In this document: positions 1 to 7,653 of the stretch, one piece after another
Numbering within the stretch: the stretch's first letter is position 1
Layout: each line of letters opens with the position of its first letter
Source of the DNA: SURF-13 sp038924245
GTDB taxonomy: Bacteria > Pseudomonadota > Gammaproteobacteria > SURF-13
Length of the DNA stretch: 46,184 nucleotides
Reading direction: 5' to 3'
NCBI GenBank assembly: GCA_038924245.1
Contig: JBCKVB010000006.1
Coordinates: 1 to 46,184 of the forward strand
The notes under the pieces: generated by a model
Databases searched by the model: none
What the model was told of the DNA's origin: nothing
What the model saw: the letters and a program-made list of their open reading frames with translations, nothing else
Translations under genes and position numbers: made by a program

Positions 1-142
1 GCAGCGAAATGATGAAACGCTGCGTCTTGTCGCGCAGCGAAATGATGAAATGCTGCGTCTTGTCGCGCAGCGAAATGATGAAATGCTGCGTCTTGTCGCG
101 CAGCGAAATGATGAAACGCTGCGTCTTGTCGCGCAGCGAAAT
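1..142. repeat. 33-bp tandem repeat array with internal hairpins
   Basis: Four full 33-bp units (1-33, 34-66, 67-99, 100-132) and a partial fifth (133-142) follow one another without spacers. Units differ only by C/T at one position. Each unit junction contains the dyad CGCTGCG-N8-CGCAGCG, so a transcript would form serial hairpins; the T variant has one mismatch in the stem. The period is 11 codons and the minus-strand frame stays open, encoding repeats of ISLRDKTQ(R/H)FI. The array reaches the window edge, so its true copy number is unknown. Confidence 0.9.
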
Positions 143-961
143 AACCCATTCGGATTGCGTGGCCCTTTCCCAGATTGATGCGTCCAAGTCCTCGGCGCGC
201 AAGTCGTAATTCACTAAGTCCTGGTCGATAACAGATTGTCCTTCCTGGGGATGGCCGTCTGGGAACTCGACGAGGCTGCCGTCTTCATCCAGCATGTGCT
301 TGTAGTCGCCGGAGTTATCCTTGCCGCCGCGCTCGCTCACCGCCATGAAGATAGGGTAGTCGAGCTGCTTGGCCACCTCGGCGGCGATCCAGCGTTCCTT
401 GAGTGTGCCGATCAGGTCATCATCGGCAAGCATCAACTCCAGCTTGCCGCGATTGCTGAGCAGCTTCAGCTCGACCTCTGCTTGCGGAATTTGTTTTTCC
501 AGCGCCTTGACCTCGGCCTTGATGGCTTTCCGCTGGTCCTTCTGGGTTACCTTGAGCGTGGCGATGGCAGCCTTGTGGCTGGCCTTGAACGGTTTCAAGT
601 GCGCGTTCAGTTCGCTTTTCTTGCCAGTCCATTGCTCGGTGATTACCGAGATTTCCTGTTCCTGCTGCTGCGCCATGGCTTCGGCATCACTTTCGAAGTC
701 CATCAGTTTCTGCTTCGCTTTCACCAGCGCAGCCTTGAGGCCGTCCAGCTTTTCCTCGGCCAGTCCTACGCGGTCTTCGTCGGCGGCTTCCTCCGCTTCA
801 GGTTCACCGAAGCTCTCGGCGATGAGGTCGGCCACCGCTTCAGGAATCGCATCTTCCGGTACATCGGCGGCGGCTTGGTGTGTCTCCAGCAGGCTCCGGA
901 TTTCGGCCTCGTAGTCCGGGCAAGCCACTGCCAATTCAGAAAGCCTAGATCTTGGCGACAT
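1..961 (-). pseudogene. hsdM: C-terminal fragment of a type I restriction methyltransferase-like (HsdM) protein
   Basis: One open minus-strand frame runs from an ATG at 961 to the window edge (320 codons, no stop). It begins with an acidic region (CPDYEAEIRSLLE), then a Lys/Glu-rich coiled-coil-like stretch, then LKERWIAAEVAKQLDYPIF, AVSERGGKDNSGDY and DQDLVNYDL. This resembles the region after the catalytic domain of N-6 adenine methylases of type I systems. The SAM-binding and NPPY-type motifs are absent, so it is a fragment without catalytic capacity. The ATG overlaps the end of the upstream ABC gene by 17 nt, which looks like a junction rather than an original operon. The frame ends in the 11-residue repeats encoded by the tandem array. 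The family assignment is by eye and moderate. Confidence 0.5.
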
Positions 962-3122
962 TGAGCTTCCCTCCGGACAAAGCCTCAAGAACCTGATCCT
1001 TGGGCCCGTCGGCAACGACTCTGCCGCCTTCGACGACGATCAGGCGATCGACCAGCGTCAGCATCGAGGCGCGATGAGTTACCAGAATCAAGGTCTTGCC
1101 GGCGAGATGCTGCTTGATCCGTGTCTTGAAGTTTTCCTCCGACCGGTTGTCCAATGAGTTGGTCGGCTCGTCCAGCAGCAGCATCACCGGGTCCAGCAGC
1201 AATGCCCGGGCAATGGCGATGGACTGCCGCTGCCCGCCCGATAAGCCGTCTCCCCGCTCGCCCACCGGCATATCGAAACCTTGCGGATGGCGGTTCACGA
1301 AATCGGTTACCCCGGCGATTTCCGCCGCCCGAAGCATTGCCTTGTCGTCAACGTAGGGGGCCCTGAGCACGATGTTTTCCTTGACGCTGCCGAAGAACAG
1401 CAGCGGATCCTGCGCCACGTAACCGACGTTCCGCCGCAGGTCCGCGGGATCGATCTGCTGCTGATCGACACCGTCAACCCAGATCGACCCGGAAGCCGGC
1501 TGATAGAGTCCCAGGATGAGTTTTTCAATGGTGGATTTGCCCGAGCCGATGCGCCCGATGATGCCGATCCGCTCCTTGGGTGCAATCTTGAAGGATATTT
1601 TGCTCAGCGCCTCCACCGGTTGTCCTGGATAGGCGAAGCTGACATTCTGAAACTCGATCGCTCCCTCAAAGCCCGGGTGGTTGACGAATTGCTTGCCCGG
1701 CGGGTGCTCAATCGGCAGCTTCATGATGCTGTCCAGGCCCATGAGTGCCGATCTCGCGTGGTGGAAACGGGTGGAGAGGGCCGCCACCTGGGACAGGGGT
1801 GCCAGAATCCGGCCCGCCAACAGCGTGCAGGCAATAAGACCGCCCAACGACAGGGATTTGTCGGAGATCAGGTAGACACCGACGACGACGACGCCCACGG
1901 TTGCGAGTTGCTGCACAAAAACGGAGGAGTTGACGGCTGCGGCGGAAAGCAGGCGCGCGGTCAGGCCGAGCTTGGCAATTTGGCCGACGAGCTGTTCCCA
2001 ACGGCGCTGCACGGGGCTTTCCGCGCCCAGGGCCTTGATCGTCTCAAGCCCGCCCAGGGTTTCGATGAGGGCCGATTGACGCTGGGCGGTCGCTCGAAAT
2101 GTTTCACCTATGACGCGGGACAAGGGCTTTTGCAGGATGATGCTCGGTATCAGGATCAGCGGGATTGCAACCAGCGGTACCAGCACAACGAGGCCCCCAA
2201 CCCACCAGACGACCAGCAGGAAGAGCAGGACAAAGGGCAGGTCAATAAGCGTCACTATGGTGGCGGAGGTGAGGAATTCCCGGAACGATTCAAACTCATG
2301 CAAGTTGTTGGCGAACGCGCCAACGGATTTCGGGCGCGCCGCCATGCGTATGGCGAGCACCTTCTCAAGAATGGTCGCGGAAAGAATGATGTCCACTTTT
2401 TTTCCGGCGATATCGACAAAATATCCGCGCAGGCTGCGCATGAGAAAATCGAAAACGAAGACGATGCCCACGCCGATCGCCAGCACCCAGAGGGTTGCGA
2501 ATGTCTGGTTCGGCACGACCCGGTCATACACATTCATGATGAACAGCGGCGTGACCAGGGCGAATACGTTGATCAGGAAAGAGGCTATCAGGACTTCCGC
2601 ATAAATCGGCCACGACTGCTTTAACGTGTCCCAGAACCAGTGGCCGCTCTGCGGTAACGGGGACGCGTCGGCGCGCTCGTCGAACTTGAAGATCGGCCGG
2701 ACGAAGATCGCGTAACCGGTATAGCTGCTCTCGATCGCCTCCGGATCCAGCTTGATCTCGCCGTCCCCCGATTCCGGCTGGATGATGCGCAACTGGCCGC
2801 TTTCCTCTCTCTCCAGGAGGATGCAGGCGTCGCCGCCCTGCAGCAACAGGACAGCCGGTAGCGTGAGATTCGAGATTTCCGAAAGCGGCCGCTTGATGAT
2901 TCGGGCAGAGAGATTGGCGCGCGCCGCCGCCCGGATGAAGAGTTCGGGCGTCAGGCGGGACTCCTCAAGCGGAAGCCCGGCCGTCAATGACTGGGCCGAG
3001 TGCGGTTGATGCTGGATACGGGTGAGTATGGCCAGGCAGTTCGCCAACGGATCATCGGGAAGGAGCGCCTCTTTAGGGACTGCCCATTCCTTCGTTTCTG
3101 GTGCCTTATCCGTCGGAGACAT
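945..3122 (-). CDS. Type I secretion ABC transporter/permease, LssB/LapB type
   Basis: Inner-membrane ATPase that exports large adhesins through a HlyD-TolC conduit. The 725-residue length fits the family. Residues about 1-150 form a C39-peptidase-like domain with no obvious catalytic Cys, as in exporters of RTX adhesins that do not cleave their substrate. Hydrophobic membrane segments follow at about 170-440. The nucleotide-binding domain has Walker A GRIGSGKST (523-531), signature LSGGQ (627-631) and Walker B MLLLDEP (647-653), then a switch His in LVTHR. The C-terminal ending looks complete. In related loci a hlyD gene follows directly; here the stop is followed by a methyltransferase fragment, and the only hlyD lies 30 kb away on the other strand. 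Its likely substrate is the adhesin at 33725. Confidence 0.93.
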   Translation of the reverse strand: MSPTDKAPETKEWAVPKEALLPDDPLANCLAILTRIQHQPHSAQSLTAGLPLEESRLTPELFIRAAARANLSARIIKRPLSEISNLTLPAVLLLQGGDACILLEREESGQLRIIQPESGDGEIKLDPEAIESSYTGYAIFVRPIFKFDERADASPLPQSGHWFWDTLKQSWPIYAEVLIASFLINVFALVTPLFIMNVYDRVVPNQTFATLWVLAIGVGIVFVFDFLMRSLRGYFVDIAGKKVDIILSATILEKVLAIRMAARPKSVGAFANNLHEFESFREFLTSATIVTLIDLPFVLLFLLVVWWVGGLVVLVPLVAIPLILIPSIILQKPLSRVIGETFRATAQRQSALIETLGGLETIKALGAESPVQRRWEQLVGQIAKLGLTARLLSAAAVNSSVFVQQLATVGVVVVGVYLISDKSLSLGGLIACTLLAGRILAPLSQVAALSTRFHHARSALMGLDSIMKLPIEHPPGKQFVNHPGFEGAIEFQNVSFAYPGQPVEALSKISFKIAPKERIGIIGRIGSGKSTIEKLILGLYQPASGSIWVDGVDQQQIDPADLRRNVGYVAQDPLLFFGSVKENIVLRAPYVDDKAMLRAAEIAGVTDFVNRHPQGFDMPVGERGDGLSGGQRQSIAIARALLLDPVMLLLDEPTNSLDNRSEENFKTRIKQHLAGKTLILVTHRASMLTLVDRLIVVEGGRVVADGPKDQVLEALSGGKLNVAKI

Positions 3123-3195
3123 CGCGCGCCTTATTTATTGAGAGCTGCAAAGTTATGCCGGAGCCGACAACGGCCGGCCAATAATAAATCAATTT

Positions 3196-3201
3196 ATTAT
3201 A
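3196..3201 (-). promoter_or_regulatory. Candidate promoter -10 box for the secretion ABC gene
   Basis: A perfect TATAAT lies on the minus strand in an AT-rich patch about 75 nt upstream of the ABC start. The hexamer 17 nt further upstream is a weak -35 match. The rest of 3123-3356 shows no gene. Confidence 0.35.
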
Positions 3202-3356
3202 GTACCTGTGTTGGGGTGCGCATTGCTCACTTCGGCCTACGCGTAATAAGTATGTTATCACCAGTTATGGTAAATGTCCCGATACGCCCGGAAGCGGCTT
3301 CATATCTTCTTGACCAGCACCTTCGAATTACGCTGGTAGTTGTACAACTAACCATG

Positions 3357-3607
3357 AAATGGGGTCAGACTCGATTTAACTGATAGGCTGGGTACGGAAA
3401 AGATGGGAAGGCTATAGCAAGACTTCCGCGATATTTTGTTCCGGACACACCCCAGCATGTGATTCTGCGCGGCAATAACCGAACCGTTATCTTTGGCGCT
3501 GGGCAATGACCGGTTCCGGGCGGAGGTTGAGCAGCTATCGGGCCGTCGGGCGATGCCCTTGCCGAAGGGCAGGCCGCCGAAGGAATAAATGGAGTCTGAC
3601 CCCATTT
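3357..3607 (+). mobile_element. Miniature element derived from a REP-associated (RAYT/IS200-like) transposase gene
   Basis: Perfect 16-bp inverted termini lie at 3357-3372 and 3592-3607 and include GGGGTCAGACTC. Between them one plus-strand stretch encodes ARLPRYFVPDTPQHVILRGN, the typical N-terminus of a REP-associated tyrosine transposase. A second encodes FRAEVEQLSGRRAMPLPKGR followed by PPKE and a stop, its typical C-terminus. The catalytic HUH and Tyr region between them is deleted and a stop intervenes. The element therefore looks like a non-autonomous deletion derivative that kept both ends. It sits between the ABC gene and the HD-GYP gene. Confidence 0.8.
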
Positions 3608-3623
3608 ATCCAGTAATCGCTTA

Positions 3624-5273
3624 TTATGGACTATACCCCGGTATCTTGGCCTCATCCACCTCGTCTATCTGCGCCGGATCGAGAAATTGTCTGGCGTAAT
3701 CCAGATAGACTTTTTCGCGCACGAACACGTCGAACAGGTCGGGGTCTACGTGGCCGTTGAGTTTGAATTTGCCGAGAATGTTGAGCGATTCGGTCAGGGT
3801 CTTGCCTTTTTTGTAGGGGCGGTCGGCGGCGGTGAGCGCCTCGAAGATGTCGGCGATGCCCATCACCCTCGCCTGCACTGACATTTGCTCGCGGGTGAGA
3901 CCGCGCGGGTAGCCTTTGCCGTCCATGCGCTCGTGATGACCGCCAGCGTATTCGGGCACGTTTTTGAGATGCTTGGGCCAGGGCAGCGCTTCCAGCATTT
4001 TGATGGTGATGACGATGTGGTGGTTAATGATTTTGCGCTCTTCTGCGGTGAGGGTGCCGGCCTTGATGTTGAAGTTGTACGCTTCATCTTCAGTGAGAAA
4101 CGGTGCTGTTTTGCCTTCCACGTCGCGCCAGGTGTATCCGGTGGCGATTTGATTGACGCGTTCCTGCAATTCCGGCGCCATGAATTCGCCGCCCACATTG
4201 CATTTACGCAGAAACTCGCGCTCTTCGTCCATTTTCCCGACACGTTTCTGGAATTGACGTTCCAGTCCGGCAATGGCCTGTGGCGCGGCGTTTGGCCCGG
4301 CCTCCAGCCTGGCCTTGAGAAGCTCGATCTCGGCGTCGCGCTTCAACACCTCAAAGCGGGTGTCTATCATGTGAATACGGTCGAAAATGGTTTGCAGCTT
4401 GGTGGCCTTGTCCACCACATGCACCGGGGTGGAGACCTTGCCGCAGTCGTGCAGCAACCCCGCTATTTTCAGTTCGTACCGATCCTTCTCGGTCATGTAG
4501 AAATCTTTCAGCGGCCCGGTGGTGGTGCGATTGACCGCTTCCGCCAGCATCATGGTCAGCACCGGCACCCGCTCGCAGTGTCCGCCAGTGTAGGGCGATT
4601 TATCGTCTATTGCGGTGTTGACCAGGTTGACGAAGGACTCGAACAAGTCTTTCAGTTGATTGATCAGCAGCCGGTTGGTCAGCGCGATGGCCGCCTGCGA
4701 GGCAAGCGACTCGACCAGATGCTGGTCGGCATCGGAAAAGGGAATGATGGTGTCGGTTTTCTCGTCCTGCGCATTGATGAGTTGCAGCACACCGATGAGT
4801 TCACCCTCGTGGTTTTTCATCGGCACGGTCAGAAACGACTGCGAACGATAGCCGGTTTTCATGTCGAAATTCTTGGTGCCTGAAAAATCGAACCCCTCGG
4901 CGACGTAGGCGTCGGCGATGTTAACGGTGCTGTCATGCAGCGCAGCGTAAGCCACTACCATGGAATTATTTGGCTGCCCGTCCTTGCCGATCAGGTTGAT
5001 GGGATGGAACGGGACAGGTACGCCGGTGGTGCCGCCCATGGCGATGCCGAGGGAATCGGTGCGGACAATCTCGAATTTGAGGGTGCGTTCGCCCGCTTCT
5101 TCCTGCATCAGGTAGAGCGTTCCGCCGTCGGCGTGGGTGAGACCCTTGGCGGCGAACAGGATGGTCTCCAGCAGCCGGGTCGTATCCCGCTCTTTCGACA
5201 GCACGATGCCGATGGCGTTGAGTTCCTCCAGCCGCCGCAGTAAACCGTCGGCGGTGAGTGTATTCGTGCTCAT
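3624..5273 (-). CDS. GAF-HD-GYP cyclic-di-GMP phosphodiesterase
   Basis: A 549-residue cytoplasmic protein with no signal peptide. A GAF sensor domain spans about residues 15-205 (VPMKNHEGELIGVLQLINAQ is typical GAF sequence). An HD-GYP phosphodiesterase domain follows at about 215-540: GGHCERV, LLHDCGKV (HD pair near 277), NHH, and HHERMDGKGYPRGL with the GYP triad. These metal ligands and the GYP motif suggest an active enzyme hydrolysing cyclic-di-GMP. A long insert lies between the HD and GYP parts (about 290-430). The start overlaps the stop of a small upstream gene (ATGA), implying translational coupling. Proximity to a Lap-type exporter suggests, but does not prove, a role in adhesin release. 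The ligand of the GAF domain is unknown. Confidence 0.92.
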   Translation of the reverse strand: MSTNTLTADGLLRRLEELNAIGIVLSKERDTTRLLETILFAAKGLTHADGGTLYLMQEEAGERTLKFEIVRTDSLGIAMGGTTGVPVPFHPINLIGKDGQPNNSMVVAYAALHDSTVNIADAYVAEGFDFSGTKNFDMKTGYRSQSFLTVPMKNHEGELIGVLQLINAQDEKTDTIIPFSDADQHLVESLASQAAIALTNRLLINQLKDLFESFVNLVNTAIDDKSPYTGGHCERVPVLTMMLAEAVNRTTTGPLKDFYMTEKDRYELKIAGLLHDCGKVSTPVHVVDKATKLQTIFDRIHMIDTRFEVLKRDAEIELLKARLEAGPNAAPQAIAGLERQFQKRVGKMDEEREFLRKCNVGGEFMAPELQERVNQIATGYTWRDVEGKTAPFLTEDEAYNFNIKAGTLTAEERKIINHHIVITIKMLEALPWPKHLKNVPEYAGGHHERMDGKGYPRGLTREQMSVQARVMGIADIFEALTAADRPYKKGKTLTESLNILGKFKLNGHVDPDLFDVFVREKVYLDYARQFLDPAQIDEVDEAKIPGYSP

Positions 5274-5416
5274 GGCGTCAGTCTCGCAGGATTAAAGCAG
5301 CCCGTAGGATGCGGTGACGTCTTGCTGCTCAGGTATTCAATAAAATGCAATGCTTCCAACGCCAAAGGTTCCGGCAACGGTTTGACGACTTCGTAAATTT
5401 GATCGGTGATTGACAT
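5270..5416 (-). CDS. Small DUF2281/VapB-like protein, probably a truncated orphan antitoxin
   Basis: A 48-codon gene starts at 5416 behind a strong AAGGAGT ribosome site and ends in an ATGA overlap with the HD-GYP gene. The start, MSITDQIYEVVKPLPEPLAL followed by EALHFIEYL, matches the N-terminus of DUF2281-type antitoxins. Those are usually about 70 residues or more, so the tail (SSKTSPHPTG...) appears foreign or truncated. No PIN-domain toxin partner is nearby. Its translation may now mainly couple to the phosphodiesterase gene. Family assignment is moderate. Confidence 0.6.
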   Translation of the reverse strand: MSITDQIYEVVKPLPEPLALEALHFIEYLSSKTSPHPTGCFNPARLTP

Positions 5417-5548
5417 CAATACTCCTTAACTAGAGAACACTCAATGGAGCATAACTTCCAATTTTCCCAAAGGCAAGTTTGAGCCTCTTCCAATATGACA
5501 GAAGAAGTGGGGTTTGAGCTTCCCCCGAAAATTCGTCTTCCAAAAAAG

Positions 5549-5681
5549 ACAAAGGGGTCATGTTCATTGTATGACCACCCTACTACCTCGTCTCACCTGC
5601 TCGTGTGCTTCGCCATGGGCATGCGGGGAAGGGCGGAATAACACGGTTCATATAGTCATACAATGAACATGACCCCTTTGT
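5549..5681. mobile_element. 133-bp miniature inverted-repeat element
   Basis: Perfect 27-bp inverted repeats lie at 5549-5575 and 5655-5681, beginning AAAGGGGTCATGTTC on the left arm. The interior has no credible gene. A second, one-ended copy lies in opposite orientation at 13426-13489, so this is a dispersed family. The GGGGTCA terminus resembles that of the transposase-derived element at 3357-3607. The rest of 5417-5784 shows no other gene. Confidence 0.8.
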
Positions 5682-5721
5682 TAAATTCAGGACGCGCCAG
5701 TGGTGATGGCGCAGGTACAGC

Positions 5722-5747
5722 AAAGGCAAAAGGCAAGACCTGACCCC
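5722..5747. repeat. Left arm of 26-bp inverted repeat bracketing the lipoprotein gene
   Basis: This 26-bp sequence ending AGACCTGACCCC recurs as a perfect reverse complement at 6613-6638. The two copies bracket the lipoprotein gene and the selO remnant. They may be ends of one element or outward ends of two decayed elements. Confidence 0.8.
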
Positions 5748-5784
5748 GCTGATGCACAGTGGGCATAGGCGTCGGCTGTTGCCA

Positions 5785-6507
5785 TTAGATCGGGAGAAAG
5801 ACCATACTGGCCAGGTTGACCACGCCAAACCGAATCGCGCGGTTATTTTTATCCTCGATGACTTTGGCCAGCGCGTCCTGAATGCCAATGAGCTTGCCGA
5901 ACTCACGCTCGAAGCTGAGGTTGGCCACACCGTTTACGTCAAACCCGTTGGACAGCAACAGGGTCTCGCCGCGCAGGTTTTTGGCGTTGGAGAGCTTCCA
6001 CACCACGGCCTCGGTATTGCGCGCGGCGTTGTAGAGTTTTTGCGCGTCCATTTCGGTCAGCAGATAAAATTCGGTCTGGTGATTGAACGCTGCCATGTGC
6101 ATGATCAATAGACCGTTCATCAGCGCCTTGACCCGATCACTCGCATAATCCTCGCGCCAGAGATCGCGCAACGTGGTTTCCCAACTGAGGTCTTTCTGCG
6201 AGGAGACGTGCCAAAGGGGAACTTGCTTGAATAAATCCATTGTCGCGTCATCGGCACTGGCAAAGCCGGACTTGCGCCATTCGTTGGGGTTGCGACGATA
6301 CAGTTTGAGCGTCAGCGTTTTGAGGATGCCGATCACTTCTTTCTGGTGGATTTCGACCACATTGTCGACATCGCCCTTGGCCAGATCCTTGAGGCTGAAA
6401 CTGCGCACGCTGCTGCTGCCGTCTTTGCGCTGGATGGCTTGCCCGCTACACGCGGTGAGCAGCGCAACGGTCAGCAGGGAAGCAAGCAGGGGTACGCCAA
6501 GGTTCAT
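5785..6507 (-). CDS. Predicted lipoprotein of unknown function
   Basis: A 240-residue protein with a signal peptide and lipobox (ALLTAC, Cys at about residue 20), so probably lipid-anchored in the cell envelope. The mature part is mixed alpha/beta with conserved-looking blocks such as EVIGILKTLTLKLYRRNP and FGKLIGIQDALAKVIEDKNN. I recognise no domain. The start overlaps the stop of the selO remnant by ATGA, which suggests it was the downstream gene of a selO operon before truncation. The gene is enclosed by the 26-bp inverted repeats at 5722-5747 and 6613-6638. Confidence 0.7.
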   Translation of the reverse strand: MNLGVPLLASLLTVALLTACSGQAIQRKDGSSSVRSFSLKDLAKGDVDNVVEIHQKEVIGILKTLTLKLYRRNPNEWRKSGFASADDATMDLFKQVPLWHVSSQKDLSWETTLRDLWREDYASDRVKALMNGLLIMHMAAFNHQTEFYLLTEMDAQKLYNAARNTEAVVWKLSNAKNLRGETLLLSNGFDVNGVANLSFEREFGKLIGIQDALAKVIEDKNNRAIRFGVVNLASMVFLPI

Positions 6508-6609
6508 GACGAGCAGCTTACCTCAATCTGCCTGGCCCAGTCGGGCGGCTCGGCGGCATAGGCCTCAAACTCTGGCTGTTCGTCAAAGGGGCGCAGCAGC
6601 AGGGGTCCA
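6504..6609 (-). pseudogene. selO: 3' remnant of selO (ydiU), protein adenylyltransferase
   Basis: The frame reads LGPLLLRPFDEQPEFEAYAA, then EPPDWARQIEVSCSS and a stop. The RPFDEQPEF block and the terminal CSS with its selenocysteine-site Cys are characteristic of the SelO C-terminus. Only about 35 codons remain; the upstream part is replaced by the repeat arm at 6613. The stop overlaps the lipoprotein start. Confidence 0.75.
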
Positions 6610-6612
6610 AGA

Positions 6613-6638
6613 GGGGTCAGGTCTTGCCTTTTGCCTTT
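6613..6638. repeat. Right arm of 26-bp inverted repeat (begins GGGGTCAGGTC)
   Basis: Perfect reverse complement of 5722-5747. The selO reading frame is lost exactly at this arm, so the element is the likely cause or beneficiary of the truncation. Confidence 0.8.
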
Positions 6639-6702
6639 CCCGTCGATTTTGTGATACTGTCTCCACATGTTCAGACCACTGAGAATTGAGTTTGCTTAGA
6701 GT

Positions 6703-6796
6703 AGGGTCAGGTCTAACATTCCAACACTTCAACGAGTCGTTGAACAGCTTACCCTAATTAAGCATAAGAATATTGTTGGATTGTTAGACCTGCCCC
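6703..6796. mobile_element. About 94-bp miniature inverted-repeat element
   Basis: The ends GGGTCAGGTCTAAC (6704 on) and GTTAGACCTGCCCC (6783-6796) form about 23-bp inverted repeats (6704-6726 / 6774-6796) with two mismatches. An internal dyad TTCAACG-agt-CGTTGAA gives a cruciform-like fold. The terminus resembles those of the other miniature elements here. I see no gene in the rest of 6797-7134. Confidence 0.7.
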
Positions 6797-7134
6797 GTTG
6801 TTGGCGTTGTTTGGGAAGGCAAGGTGACTGTTGAGCTACCTTTTATGGGTGGCCTAAGACGTGTGCCACCGTCACAAAATCCGCTTACGATCAGCTATGT
6901 GAATTCAAAGCTGAAGATAGGGACAACCAGCACGCCAGCTAAATGGTTGCCCTAACGAAAACTTGGCCAACCAAGTGATGAGCTAACAAATTGACCGCTA
7001 TCATCTCTGCTTGCACGGTGCGCCTGAAATGCGGCGCAAGCGTGAGCCGGGCTCGGCCGGCATCCTGTGCCAGACTTAAAAATCTTTAATAAAATTCTCT
7101 GGCAAACGTTTCAGTTTGCAGCTACCATAAAGTC

Positions 7135-7503
7135 ATGACCGGCTACTCCCGCAAGCTGTTGGCGATTTTTTTATTTGCGCTGCTGCAATGCTTCGCGCCG
7201 CTGCTGCACGCCCACTATGACACCGAGGCGCACGGCTTGGCCGGCGCTCATCAGCATGATGTGGTGGAGTTGTATTGCCTCGATGGTTCAGCCTGCCCCG
7301 AAGCCAAGGTTGAGGCGCTGGATACGCAGGCCATCGCGGTCTTCCCCAAAAAACTTTCCGATCCGGCCGAGTCCGGCATGCTTCCTTCCGGGTTTTCGTC
7401 ACGACAGGCGCAGGCCTGCCCGGCCGCTATTCCTCCCTCAAGCGGCAATATTCCGCGCTTGCCCTTTGCTTCCCCCCTTGCTCACGCCCCTCCTATCTTT
7501 TAG
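7135..7503 (+). CDS. Small exported His-containing protein upstream of czcCBA (CzcI-like position)
   Basis: A 122-residue protein with an N-terminal signal peptide (LLAIFLFALLQCFAPLLHAH, cleavage near HAH). Its mature N-terminus contains scattered His, Asp and Cys (HYDTEAHGLAGAHQHD, CLDGSACPE). The rest is Pro/Ala-rich and poorly conserved-looking. Small periplasmic proteins of this size precede czcCBA operons and are proposed to modulate metal efflux; that role here is inferred from position only. The gap to czcC is 150 bp and contains a REP-like hairpin. Confidence 0.65.
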   Translation: MTGYSRKLLAIFLFALLQCFAPLLHAHYDTEAHGLAGAHQHDVVELYCLDGSACPEAKVEALDTQAIAVFPKKLSDPAESGMLPSGFSSRQAQACPAAIPPSSGNIPRLPFASPLAHAPPIF

Positions 7504-7548
7504 CTCTCCGGCAGTTCATTAAGAAGTGGGTATCCAGAACTCGTAGGA

Positions 7549-7573
7549 CGGGTTAGGCGCAAGCCGTAACCCG
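7549..7573. repeat. REP-like hairpin between the czc leader gene and czcC
   Basis: CGGGTTA (7549-7555) pairs with TAACCCG (7567-7573) around a GC core. This is the common dispersed GGGTTA...TAACCC palindrome of proteobacterial genomes. It could weaken transcription between the leader gene and czcC. Confidence 0.6.
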
Positions 7574-7653
7574 CCAATGAGAATATTCATGCGAGTTTCC
7601 ATGCGGCGGAATACGCTCTGCCGCTTGCCGTCTTCAGATCGGAGGTTTGTGTC

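Noticed and set aside
1..142. Possible CRISPR array
   Set aside because: The 33-bp units abut without spacers and are read as in-frame codons; no cas genes are present.
236..964. Plus-strand open frame at the left end
   Set aside because: It is the complement of the methyltransferase fragment, which has recognisable sequence.
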